DNA from: Anaerolineae bacterium
GTDB lineage: Bacteria; Chloroflexota; Anaerolineae; UBA4142
NCBI GenBank assembly: GCA_026417715.1
Contig: JAOACU010000009.1
Coordinates: 1-22,457 of the forward strand
Reading direction: 5' to 3'
DNA length: 22,457 nucleotides
Positions 7,098 through 14,192 of this stretch are shown here, in pieces (within the stretch, counting starts at the first letter, position 1; each line of letters starts with the position of its first letter). The position numbers and the translations under genes are program-made. The notes below the pieces were generated by a model. It was not told the origin of the DNA and did not search any database. It worked only from the letters and a program-made list of their open reading frames with translations.

Positions 7098-7994
7098 ATG
7101 CCAATCAAACTTCAAGGAATTTTTCCCCCCGTTCCCACACCTTTCGATTCAGACGGCGAAATTCTGCCCAACAAACTCAAATCGAACCTAGCGTTGTGGA
7201 ATCAGACAGGATTGCACGGCTACGTCATTCTTGGCTCGAATGGCGAAGCGGTGATGCTCACCGAGTATGAAAAAATCGCGCTGTGGCAAGCCGCGCGCGA
7301 AGCGATTCCGCGCGACAAACTTTTTCTCGTTGGCGCGGGAATGGAATCCACGCGCGCAAGTATCGCGCTCGCCAAACGTGCCGCTGAATTTGGTGCAGAT
7401 GCGGCGATGTTCGTCACACCGAGTTACTACAAAGCGGAAATGAAACCTGCCGCGCTCATTCGTCACTATCGCGCGATTGCCGATGCCTCGCCGATTCCAA
7501 CGATCATTTACAATATGCCTGCTGCCACAGGCATTGACCTCGATGCGGACACGGTGATTCAACTTGCTGAACATCCGAATATCATCGGCATCAAAGACAG
7601 TAGTGGCAATGTGGCCAAGTTTGCGACCATCGTCCGCGCCGTGCGTCCCGATTTTTCCGTGCTGGCTGGTTCGGGTGGCTATGCGTATCCCGCGCTGTGT
7701 GTGGGCGCGCAAGGTGCAGTAGCAGCACTTGCCAACGTTGCACCGCGCGAGTGCGTCGCGCTGTACGAGGCGTTCCGCGCAGGACGGCACGAAGAGGCGC
7801 GCGCGTTGCAATTGCGTTTGGTGCAACTCAACGCGGCAGTGACCACACGTTGGAATGTGCCGGGCTTGAAAGCCGCGCTCGAAGAGTTGAATCAAGGTTT
7901 CTATGGCGGACCACCGCGCCTCCCGCTACTCCCTCTGGGCGAAGCCGAACGCGTCGCGTTAAGAAAGATTATGCAAGAAGCGAATGTAATTTAG
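7098..7994 (+). CDS. DapA/HOGA family Schiff-base aldolase
   Basis: 298 residues, the usual length of the dihydrodipicolinate synthase/N-acetylneuraminate lyase TIM-barrel family. The Schiff-base lysine is K166 in IIGIKDSSG and the catalytic tyrosine Y138 in IIYNMPA. The phosphate/carboxylate loop is GSNGE at 46-50, not the GTTGE typical of true DapA. The C-terminal part (LNAAVTTRWNVPGLKAALEE, then YGGPPRLPL) closely follows the remembered pattern of eukaryotic 4-hydroxy-2-oxoglutarate aldolase HOGA1. A hydroxy-oxoglutarate or related keto-acid aldolase is therefore likelier than lysine biosynthesis, but the substrate cannot be fixed from sequence. A good ribosome site (AAAAGGAG, 5 nt spacing) supports ATG 7098. 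The stop codon TAG is the first three bases of the next heptamer array. Confidence 0.9.
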   Translation: MPIKLQGIFPPVPTPFDSDGEILPNKLKSNLALWNQTGLHGYVILGSNGEAVMLTEYEKIALWQAAREAIPRDKLFLVGAGMESTRASIALAKRAAEFGADAAMFVTPSYYKAEMKPAALIRHYRAIADASPIPTIIYNMPAATGIDLDADTVIQLAEHPNIIGIKDSSGNVAKFATIVRAVRPDFSVLAGSGGYAYPALCVGAQGAVAALANVAPRECVALYEAFRAGRHEEARALQLRLVQLNAAVTTRWNVPGLKAALEELNQGFYGGPPRLPLLPLGEAERVALRKIMQEANVI

Positions 7995-8073
7995 GATTTA
8001 CGATTTATGATTTAAGATTGTGCCTGGCTGAGGAACTCGATCATAAATCCTAAATCTGAAATCATAAATCGAA
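7992..8073. repeat. inverted heptamer arrays between the aldolase and esterase genes
   Basis: Left array 7992-8019: four TANGATT units, the first containing the aldolase stop codon. Right array 8039-8073: five AATCNNN-type units ending one base before the esterase ATG, which falls in phase in the next unit (AATGACC). The arrays are complementary, with a perfect 13-bp match between 8001-8013 and 8059-8071, giving a long AT-rich hairpin with a roughly 45-nt loop. Confidence 0.9.
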
Positions 8074-8074
8074 A

Positions 8075-9178
8075 ATGACCTTTGACGAACTTCTCTTCCA
8101 ACTCGACCATACCACTTCGATTGCCGCCAAAACGCGCTTGGTGCGCGAGTTTGCGCGCGAGAATTCATCGCCGTTGATTGAAGACACGCGCGCGACGTTC
8201 TTTTACCTGAGTGAAAACGCGGAAAGCGTCGCGCTCGAGGGCGATTGGACGAATTGGCAACCGACCGCGCCACTCGAGTACCTGCCCGATACTCCCCTCT
8301 GGTATCGCGTCGAACGATTTCCGCGCGCCGCGCGTCTCGAGTATCGTATCGTCGTCAACGGACGCGCGCGCCTCGATCCGCACAATCCGCGCGTCGCGCC
8401 ACCGGGGTTTGGTCCAAACTCCGAAGTAGTGATGCCCGATTATCGCGCGCCACGCGAACTGACCGAACCCCCACCCAAGATACGCGGGCGCGTGGAGCAA
8501 CATTGGTTAGTAAGCCAAGTGTTGAACGAACGGCGAACGTTTTGGGTGTATTTGCCGCCGCGCTATGCGCCGCAAAACAAGTATCCTGTCGTCTATGTGA
8601 ACGATGGAGACGGTTATTTGCATTTTGCCGAACTACCGCGCGTGATGGATTATCTGATCGAACGCGGGGAGGTCAAACCTTGTGTTGCCGTTTTGATCAA
8701 GCCGAATGATCGAGAAAAAGAGTATGCGCGCAACAACGCCTACGTGCGCTTTTTGACCAATGAACTGGTGCCTTGGGTGGACACTTATCTGGCGACACGC
8801 AAAGCACCTGCGCGCGCGATCATCGGCGCATCACTGGGTGGCTTGATGGCGGCACACGCGGCACGACGTCGTCCAAATGTGTTTGGTGCAGTGGGCATAC
8901 AATCGGGGTACTTGGGTTATCAAAACGACGCGCTAATGCGCGATTATGCCGCCGCGTCGCATCTGGGAACACGCTTTTATCTCACAGTTGGCGAATTTGA
9001 AACAGATGTGCGTGGAGACGGACATCCTGAGGGAGATTTGGTCGCCGCGCAACGACGTTTTGTCGAATTGTTACAGAGCAAGGGATACCGTGTGCAATCT
9101 GCCGAGTATCCCGAAGGGCATCAGTGGGGATTTTGGCGTGCACATCTGGGAGAGATGTTCAAGTTCTTTTGGAGTTAA
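8075..9178 (+). CDS. enterochelin-esterase-like alpha/beta hydrolase
   Basis: 367 residues with no signal peptide, so probably cytoplasmic. Residues 38-125 form an early-set beta-sandwich like those of Fes/IroD and CBM48 proteins (ATFFYLSENAESVALEGDWTNW). Residues 140-367 are an esterase of the Fes/esterase-D superfamily. The nucleophile is S253 in the elbow IIGASLGG and the base is probably H349 in YPEGHQWGFW; the acid is likely in GEFETD near 307-311. Enterochelin esterases hydrolyse the siderophore trilactone, but many family members are general esterases. There are no siderophore genes here, so the substrate is open. No ribosome site is visible because a heptamer array abuts ATG 8075. A strong bidirectional terminator begins at the stop codon. 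Confidence 0.88.
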   Translation: MTFDELLFQLDHTTSIAAKTRLVREFARENSSPLIEDTRATFFYLSENAESVALEGDWTNWQPTAPLEYLPDTPLWYRVERFPRAARLEYRIVVNGRARLDPHNPRVAPPGFGPNSEVVMPDYRAPRELTEPPPKIRGRVEQHWLVSQVLNERRTFWVYLPPRYAPQNKYPVVYVNDGDGYLHFAELPRVMDYLIERGEVKPCVAVLIKPNDREKEYARNNAYVRFLTNELVPWVDTYLATRKAPARAIIGASLGGLMAAHAARRRPNVFGAVGIQSGYLGYQNDALMRDYAAASHLGTRFYLTVGEFETDVRGDGHPEGDLVAAQRRFVELLQSKGYRVQSAEYPEGHQWGFWRAHLGEMFKFFWS

Positions 9179-9208
9179 AAACGGTGGGACGTTTGTCCCA
9201 CCGTTTTT
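9177..9208. terminator. bidirectional terminator between convergent genes
   Basis: A perfect 14-bp stem (AAAAACGGTGGGAC and its complement) with loop GTTT overlaps both stop codons. It has runs of T in each direction and serves the esterase gene on plus and the substrate-binding-protein gene on minus. Confidence 0.92.
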
Positions 9209-10869
9209 TATCGGTTGGTCATAAACCACTGTTCGGGAAAATAGTCAATGCCGAGTGGCGACGGTGGGTTGGGCACCACGCGCTTGTGGACAAAGGCATA
9301 ACCCGTGTGATACACCAAAAAGATATACGGCACATCGGTCGCGATGATTTTTTGAATTTGTGCGAACGCCTGCTTGCGCGTTTCATCCACGCACGGGGGT
9401 TTGTTCGTTTGGGCAAACAGGCGTTCCACTTCGGGATTGACGTATGCACTCAGATTCAGGCGCGGAATATTGATCTCGGTCCACATCTGAAACGAGAGAT
9501 ACGGTTCGATGGGTGTGCGCCAGCCCAAGAGAAACATATCAAAGTCGAAAGGTTCTTGACGGAGATAGTTCACATACGTTGCAAAATCGGCATAGAGCAA
9601 TTCCGATTCAATACCCAGTGTCTTGAGTTGGGCTTGGAGCACTGCGCCGACTTGTTCGCGCGTTTTGTTGTTGACGTTGTAGAGAATACGCAACTTGGGA
9701 ACAGGATTGTTCGCACTATCCACCAATCTGCCGCTCGCGTTCAGTTTGTAGCCGGCTTTTTGCAGTAATGATTTTGCTGTGTCCAAGTTGTACTCATAGC
9801 GCGGCACATCGGAGGCAAAGACACTCATCGTCGGCGGAAAGATCGAGTAGGTGGGTTTGGCAAGGTTGTGGAAAATCTGTGCAGCGATCGCGTCGCGCGG
9901 AACGGCATGCGCAAGGGCTTGGCGCACCACTGCGTTCTTCAGAAACGGTCGCCGCAAATTCAAGCCGATGAATTCCCATTCGGGCGCGGCAGGCGCCCAC
10001 TCGTACAGCGCGAGATGTTCGATTTGGCGCGCCTTGGCAAAATCGGCGGGGGTGACGGGCGCTGTGTCTATTTCGCCGGCTTGGAGCATTTGGAATTGCT
10101 TGTTCGCATCGGGCACGATGCGAATCGTGTACGAATCGAAATGCGGCGCGCCGCGATAGTACAAATCGTTACGAATGAACGTGATGTGATCACCGCGTTG
10201 CCACTCTTTGACCTTGTATGCGCCTGAGACGACACTCGGAAAATGGATTTCGGGATTCTTGCTCGGATCGCGCCAATCCAATTTGCTCCAGATGTGCTGT
10301 GGCAAGGGTGTGATCACGTCCACGTTCAATAGCGCGGTGCACGTGGCTTCTTTGAGCGTGATTTCCAACGTCCAATCATCTTTGGCGATGTACGAGGCGA
10401 TATTGGCGAGTCCTTCGATGTAGGGATATTGATTTTCTGGCTTGGCGGCTTGAACAAACGTCCACACGAAATCGTGTGCGGTCAACGGCGCACCGTCGCT
10501 CCATTTCAAATCGCGCCGCAGTGAAAATGTGTACGTCTTGCCATCACTGGACACCGTCCACGACTCTGCCATTCCGGGGATAGGTTGCAAGGTTCGCGGA
10601 TCGCGCAACCACAAGCCGCTTGCAAACACCTTGTCTTGGTAGATACGCGAGGTCGCATCGGTCGTGAGGTAGGGATGGAAACTCACTGCGTCGCTTGCGC
10701 GCGCTTCACGAAAATCGCCGCCGCGCGGAGGGACGAAGGTCGTGGGAGTGGGCGCAACGGTGGGCGATGGGGTCGCGGTTGCGCGAGAGGGAGCGGGAGT
10801 AGATGTTTCTGGGGCTTGACAGGCGTATAGAACAATTGTCAGTAGAAGAATCGGAGTGATTTTTTGCAT
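9208..10869 (-). CDS. oligopeptide-type ABC substrate-binding lipoprotein (SBP family 5)
   Basis: 553 residues. A lipoprotein signal peptide (MQKITPILLLTIVLYAC, lipid-modified C17) is followed by a Thr/Pro/Ser linker to about residue 48. The rest matches the DppA/OppA class: FHPYLTTDATS, GMAESWTVSSDGKTYTFSLRRDLKWSDGAPLTAHDF, VVSGAYKVKEW, and a C-terminal lobe with FDFDMFLLGWRT. The mature protein would sit on the outer face of the membrane and deliver peptides or other solutes to a DppBC-type permease. The ligand cannot be predicted. An ABC ATPase gene lies just upstream but has its own terminator, and this gene has its own consensus promoter. The Shine-Dalgarno sequence is weak. Confidence 0.93.
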   Translation of the reverse strand: MQKITPILLLTIVLYACQAPETSTPAPSRATATPSPTVAPTPTTFVPPRGGDFREARASDAVSFHPYLTTDATSRIYQDKVFASGLWLRDPRTLQPIPGMAESWTVSSDGKTYTFSLRRDLKWSDGAPLTAHDFVWTFVQAAKPENQYPYIEGLANIASYIAKDDWTLEITLKEATCTALLNVDVITPLPQHIWSKLDWRDPSKNPEIHFPSVVSGAYKVKEWQRGDHITFIRNDLYYRGAPHFDSYTIRIVPDANKQFQMLQAGEIDTAPVTPADFAKARQIEHLALYEWAPAAPEWEFIGLNLRRPFLKNAVVRQALAHAVPRDAIAAQIFHNLAKPTYSIFPPTMSVFASDVPRYEYNLDTAKSLLQKAGYKLNASGRLVDSANNPVPKLRILYNVNNKTREQVGAVLQAQLKTLGIESELLYADFATYVNYLRQEPFDFDMFLLGWRTPIEPYLSFQMWTEINIPRLNLSAYVNPEVERLFAQTNKPPCVDETRKQAFAQIQKIIATDVPYIFLVYHTGYAFVHKRVVPNPPSPLGIDYFPEQWFMTNR

Positions 10870-10917
10870 GGAGATTCACGCGGAGCATATCGAGGTGTAT
10901 CGAAAATTGGTGCAACG

Positions 10918-10946
10918 ATTATACCGAGATGTTGGAGGGCTGTCAA
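10918..10946 (-). promoter_or_regulatory. consensus sigma70 promoter of the SBP gene
   Basis: -35 TTGACA (10946-10941), 17-nt spacer, -10 TATAAT (10923-10918): an exact consensus. The RNA start is expected near 10911, leaving a leader of about 41 nt. The -35 box touches the U-rich tail of the preceding terminator. Confidence 0.88.
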
Positions 10947-10952
10947 AAGTAT

Positions 10953-10981
10953 AAAGGCGAATGGTTGTCCCATTCGCCTTT
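10953..10981 (-). terminator. terminator after the ATPase/77-residue-protein operon
   Basis: A 12-bp perfect stem (AAAGGCGAATGG with its complement) and a 5-nt loop lie five bases past the stop codon. On the minus strand the tail is TATACTTTTG. The plus-strand tail is a stronger T run, so termination could act both ways. Confidence 0.8.
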
Positions 10982-10985
10982 TTTT

Positions 10986-11219
10986 CTACCGCTGGAACCA
11001 ATCTTCGTCTTTGTTCTCGCTTTGGTGCTGGGTGCGCGCGTAATTCACCACGCCAATCAGTCCCACGAGGAGTCCACCGAAGGAAACTAGATAGGCGATA
11101 AAGTTCATCAGTAGTGTAGATTCAAGGAGCCGGAGGATCATCAGCAGTGGCAGGAGGATGCCCAGTAGCATCAAGGCAACTCCTACTGCCATCAAACGGA
11201 AAGGGGGCCAGCGCATCAT
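10986..11219 (-). CDS. 77-residue two-helix membrane protein coupled to the ABC ATPase
   Basis: The frame is open further upstream, but that part overlaps the ATPase gene and is unconserved-looking. The ATG at 11219 overlaps the ATPase stop as ATGA, the classical translational coupling arrangement, and gives 77 residues. Two hydrophobic helices (about 9-31 and 37-60) are separated by a short LLEST segment, and the tail is charged (ARTQHQSENKDEDWFQR). I do not recognise a family. Position suggests a small partner of the oligopeptide ATPase or its permease, which is inference only. A terminator follows directly. Confidence 0.7.
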   Translation of the reverse strand: MMRWPPFRLMAVGVALMLLGILLPLLMILRLLESTLLMNFIAYLVSFGGLLVGLIGVVNYARTQHQSENKDEDWFQR

Positions 11220-12214
11220 TTGAACAACCAGCATTCGACGAAATGCTTGGGGCGCGGCTCGAACGGCGGCGGCACTTGCACATCGCACAAGCCCTTGATG
11301 ACGTGCGGACAACGCGGATGAAAGCGACAGCCCGGCGGCGGATTGATCAAACTGGGTGGTTCGCCCGGCGGCACTTGTTTGAAGGTGCGCGCGTTGTTCG
11401 CGTCGGGATCGGGAATCGCGGTGATGAGGGCTTGGGTGTACGGATGCAACGGCTCGCGCAACAAATCGTTCACTGGCGCCGTCTCGACAATCTTGGCGGC
11501 ATACATCACCATAATTCGCTCGGAAAAGTAGCGCACGGTCGAAAGATCGTGGGTGATGTAACTTACTGCCAAGTGATGTTCTTCTTGCAAGGCGCGCAAG
11601 AGCATCAAGATTTCCACGCGCACCGATGCATCGAGCATTGAGACCGGTTCGTCGGCGACGATGAGTTTGGGGCGCATAATCATCGAACGCGCGACGACGA
11701 CGCGCTGCTGTTGTCCACCACTGAGCATATGTGGAAACTTGGGCAAAAAGTCTTCCACAGGTGTCATCTTGACTTCGGTGAGCACCTCGCGGACGCGGCG
11801 TTCACGTTCGGCTTTGTCTTTGACACCGTTAATCAAGAGTGGCTCTTCCAAAATGCGCTGCACATTCATAAACGGTGGCAACGCGCCATAGGGGTCTTGT
11901 TGCACATAGCCGACTTGGGAGTGATACCAGCGCATCTCTTGGGAACTGAACGTGCTCAAGCGTTTGCCCTCAAAGACCACGTCACCTTTGGTCGGACGAT
12001 ACAGCCCCAGAATGGTACGCGCCAATGTGCTTTTACCACAACCGCTTTCGCCCACAAAGGCAACGGCTTCTTTGTAGCCCAAATCGAAACTCACGCCGTC
12101 CACCGCGCGCACATACCCCGCGCGCCCGAAACCCCACTTGCGTAGTTCAAACCACGTGTGCAGGTTTTGGACGGAGAGTAGGGGTTGATTGTTGGAATTT
12201 ACAATCGCGCTCAT
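11216..12214 (-). CDS. oligopeptide/dipeptide ABC transporter ATPase (OppF/DppF type)
   Basis: 332 residues, normal length. It hydrolyses ATP on the cytoplasmic side of a peptide-type importer. Walker A GESGCGKST at 55-63, Q-loop near Q105/Q106, signature LSGGQQQ at 164-170, Walker B LIVADEP at 184-190 and switch H222 are all intact. The C-terminal extension has LHPYTQAL at 256-263 and four cysteines (C296, C302, C310, C328) in the arrangement typical of OppD/DppD/OppF/DppF. The start has GGAGG only three bases before ATG 12214. The N-terminal FELRKWGFGRAGYVRAVDGVSF pattern is that of the OppF partner. No OppD-like partner or permease is adjacent. Confidence 0.93.
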   Translation of the reverse strand: MSAIVNSNNQPLLSVQNLHTWFELRKWGFGRAGYVRAVDGVSFDLGYKEAVAFVGESGCGKSTLARTILGLYRPTKGDVVFEGKRLSTFSSQEMRWYHSQVGYVQQDPYGALPPFMNVQRILEEPLLINGVKDKAERERRVREVLTEVKMTPVEDFLPKFPHMLSGGQQQRVVVARSMIMRPKLIVADEPVSMLDASVRVEILMLLRALQEEHHLAVSYITHDLSTVRYFSERIMVMYAAKIVETAPVNDLLREPLHPYTQALITAIPDPDANNARTFKQVPPGEPPSLINPPPGCRFHPRCPHVIKGLCDVQVPPPFEPRPKHFVECWLFK

Positions 12215-12258
12215 TTGCCTCCATATTCATCAAGTTAGATAACGGATGTTACGCAAGG

Positions 12259-12284
12259 GTAGGAAAGTTTCAAACTTGTCCTAC
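12259..12284. repeat. GTAGGA...TCCTAC palindromic element, copy 1
   Basis: Arms GTAGGAAAGTTT and AAACTTGTCCTAC pair with one bulge. It shares the 14-mer CAAACTTGTCCTAC and the following TTCTAGTC and GTAARGYGAGTT patches with a second copy at 21123-21150. Confidence 0.8.
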
Positions 12285-12352
12285 ATTCTAGTCTCTGGCG
12301 TAAGGTGAGTTGGATAATCCTGTGACACAAGAAAAGTGATCTAAAAACCCAT

Positions 12353-12420
12353 CTCAACGAATACGCAACGAATAAACGAATCACATTGTCCATTCGTTGA
12401 TTCGTTATACATTCGTTGAG
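12353..12420. repeat. long inverted repeat of AACGAAT units
   Basis: Arms of 29 bp (12353-12381 and 12392-12420) match at about 24 positions around a 10-nt loop. Each arm holds three AACGAAT/ATTCGTT units with spacings 11 and 8, mirrored exactly in the other arm. It lies 19 nt beyond the stop codon of the LPXTG-like gene and may act as a terminator or transcript-end stabiliser. Confidence 0.85.
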
Positions 12421-12438
12421 TTGATTCAACGCGAACCT

Positions 12439-12921
12439 TTACGCTGTCGCCCGCGCGCGTCGCGCGGCAAAAATGACTAACACCAACACAATACCTGCCG
12501 CCAATAACAAGAGGTTCTCACCAATGCCTGTAGCGGGCATACCTCCCGTCGGCGTGCCAGTGCCCGGTGCGACTGTTGCTGTACCTGTTGTCGCCAGCGT
12601 GGCTGTCACGGTGACACCACTTGCCGGTGTTCCTCCACCACCCGCTGGAGGTTGCACCACCAGCGTGGCTGTGGGTAGAGGCGTATTCGTGGGGACAAGA
12701 GTGTTGGTCGCTGTGGGTAGTGGCGCGCGGGTTGGCGTCGTCACGGCAATCACCACGCGAGTGGGCGTGGAGGTTGCCGCCGCAGGTCGCATCATCGGTT
12801 GGATGACAAAAACAAAAGCCACCAATGCCACGATACCAATTAACAGCAAGCCGACCAAACCCAAAGCAAGGACAATGAACAATCGGTTGGGACCGCCTCC
12901 AGCGGGTGCGACTTCTGACAT
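12439..12921 (-). CDS. membrane-anchored Thr/Pro-rich protein with an LPXTG-like sorting tail
   Basis: 160 residues. A short cytoplasmic start is followed by a transmembrane helix at 14-40, then a low-complexity extracellular stretch (45-127) rich in Thr, Pro, Ala and Val, probably extended and possibly glycosylated. The end is a typical sorting signal: MPATG at 128-132, a hydrophobic segment at 137-152 and the basic tail RRARATA. Sortase signals are usually LPXTG; Met replaces Leu here. No sortase gene is in the window. Alternatively it is a two-span membrane protein with an outside loop. The start has AGAGGAG about nine bases upstream and a promoter embedded in repeats. Confidence 0.8.
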   Translation of the reverse strand: MSEVAPAGGGPNRLFIVLALGLVGLLLIGIVALVAFVFVIQPMMRPAAATSTPTRVVIAVTTPTRAPLPTATNTLVPTNTPLPTATLVVQPPAGGGGTPASGVTVTATLATTGTATVAPGTGTPTGGMPATGIGENLLLLAAGIVLVLVIFAARRARATA

Positions 12922-12942
12922 AGGGCTCGTCTCCTCTCAAAA

Positions 12943-12996
12943 TTTTCGATTTGCGATTTTAGATTTTCGATTCAACCTTGCCAATCGAAAATTGAA
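12943..12996. repeat. complementary heptamer arrays upstream of the LPXTG-like gene
   Basis: Left 12943-12970: four TTTNNGA units (TTTTCGA, TTTGCGA, TTTTAGA, TTTTCGA). Right 12983-12996: AATCGAA and AATTGAA, complementary to the left units across a short spacer. The array supplies the -10 box of the downstream minus-strand gene. Confidence 0.8.
12956..12984 (-). promoter_or_regulatory. promoter of the LPXTG-like gene, built in the heptamer array
   Basis: -35 TTGGCA (12984-12979), 17-nt spacer, -10 TAAAAT (12961-12956), the latter formed by one repeat unit. The RNA start would be near 12949. Confidence 0.55.
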
Positions 12997-13031
12997 CGCT
13001 CAGGGGTAGAAGACGGTAAAGGATTTGTTCA

Positions 13032-13062
13032 GACCTCACAGGTCTCCGAGACCTGCGAGGTC
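13032..13062. repeat. 14-bp-arm palindrome GACCTC...GAGGTC
   Basis: Arms GACCTCACAGGTCT and AGACCTGCGAGGTC pair at 13 of 14 positions around loop CCG. There is no T-run on the minus side, so it looks like a dispersed palindromic repeat and not a terminator. Confidence 0.8.
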
Positions 13063-13084
13063 TAGACTCTCTTCCCAAGAGTGA

Positions 13085-13112
13085 AATTGAAAATCATCAA
13101 TCAGAAATTCCA
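13085..13112. repeat. four AATYNNN heptamers abutting the KOW-like gene stop
   Basis: Units AATTGAA, AATCATC, AATCAGA and AATTCCA end exactly at the base before the stop codon (13113-13115). The unit family matches the AATC arrays at 8039-8073 and 12983-12996. Confidence 0.7.
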
Positions 13113-14192
13113 CTAGCCGATCAATTCCAAATTTTCCCAAGGCACGAACACGCGCTCGCTCCCAAGACTAATCTCGGCACCGCGCGTCTGTACACCACTT
13201 TCTAGCAAGCGTGGTAGCGCGACAATTTCTGCGATGGTACCAATTTGTCCGCATCGCGTTCCGCTAACTATGCGCACTTGTGATCCGATTTGCGCAAACA
13301 GAGTGGGTGGTGGTGTCGCCGCGCCCGTGTCCGTCCCTGCCAAAATCGGGATGAACACTTCGGGACGCATCGGACTCGTTGGCACGGTCGGCGCGTTGAC
13401 GATGGCTTCTTCGCCAAGATGTCCGCTCAACAAATCGAAAAAGGGTGTTGCCATCGCGCGTTCGCCAAACCCATCGGTCACTAAAGTTGGCATCTGCAAC
13501 TCGCTAACGAGACGGCGGAGGCGTGGTGACAAGCCACCCGTGATCACACCTGCCACGCGCTCTTGGGCGGCACGTCGCAACGCGCCTTCGGTGATGCCTG
13601 CGCCCGCGATGATGATGGTGCCGCGCGCACTCACGTCAATTTGCTCCTCGGTGACGATGCCATCGGGTTGTTCGACCATTCGACGGAGTACCCCATAGCC
13701 CTCGCCGCCGGCGCCCCACACGCCTTGCGCCAACGCGCCCGTCGCCTCGATGAGCACACCTTGTCGCGCCATCACATTGATCACGGTGCCACGATACAAG
13801 GCGCGTAGTTCCACATCGGCACTCGCTAAATCGAGTACGATCCAAGCCCCTTGCACCGCCGCGAGACGACCCGCACCTGGCGCGCGGTACAAACGACGCA
13901 ACACTCCAAACCATTCAGGTTTGGAGACGATGATTTCGCGCTCGGCAAAATCTTCGCCCACTTGTTTGAGCAGATATTTTTCCAGCGTATCTTTGGCGCG
14001 TACGTAACGCGCAACAGGCACAGGACGCAACTTGGCGGCACTCGTTACCTTGGCGATCACATCCAGCGCGCCCACGCGACTGCCGGCGGTGACCATCACG
14101 ATTCCACGCGCGGGCAACATCCGTTCGCGGCGAATGCGCGCGAATTTGAGGACGCGGGTTTGTGTGAGCGCGGGAATGGTTGTATCAGGCAT
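13113..14192 (-). CDS. KOW-like C-terminal domain protein coupled to the GlmL/MutL-like gene
   Basis: 359 residues from ATG 14192, which overlaps the upstream stop by eight bases (ATGCCTGA). The frame opens further upstream, but that part overlaps the previous gene. The start resembles the family-like MPDTTIPALTQTRVLKFARIRRERMLPARGIV only loosely, and I cannot name the N-terminal domain. The middle contains GAGGEGYGVLRRMVEQPDG and a Rossmann-like AGVITGGLSPRLRRLVSELQMPTLVTDG. The C-terminus (about 304-357: GSQVRIVSGTRCGQIGTIAEI, then RVFVPWENLELI) reads as a KOW/SH3-like barrel of the type in NusG and ribosomal proteins. Overlapping genes imply tight coexpression with the ASKHA protein. Function unknown. 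Confidence 0.8.
   Translation of the reverse strand: MPDTTIPALTQTRVLKFARIRRERMLPARGIVMVTAGSRVGALDVIAKVTSAAKLRPVPVARYVRAKDTLEKYLLKQVGEDFAEREIIVSKPEWFGVLRRLYRAPGAGRLAAVQGAWIVLDLASADVELRALYRGTVINVMARQGVLIEATGALAQGVWGAGGEGYGVLRRMVEQPDGIVTEEQIDVSARGTIIIAGAGITEGALRRAAQERVAGVITGGLSPRLRRLVSELQMPTLVTDGFGERAMATPFFDLLSGHLGEEAIVNAPTVPTSPMRPEVFIPILAGTDTGAATPPPTLFAQIGSQVRIVSGTRCGQIGTIAEIVALPRLLESGVQTRGAEISLGSERVFVPWENLELIG

Noticed and set aside
13032..13062. Terminator for the long operon
   Set aside because: The stem is strong but no T-run follows on the minus strand, so a dispersed palindrome is the better reading.
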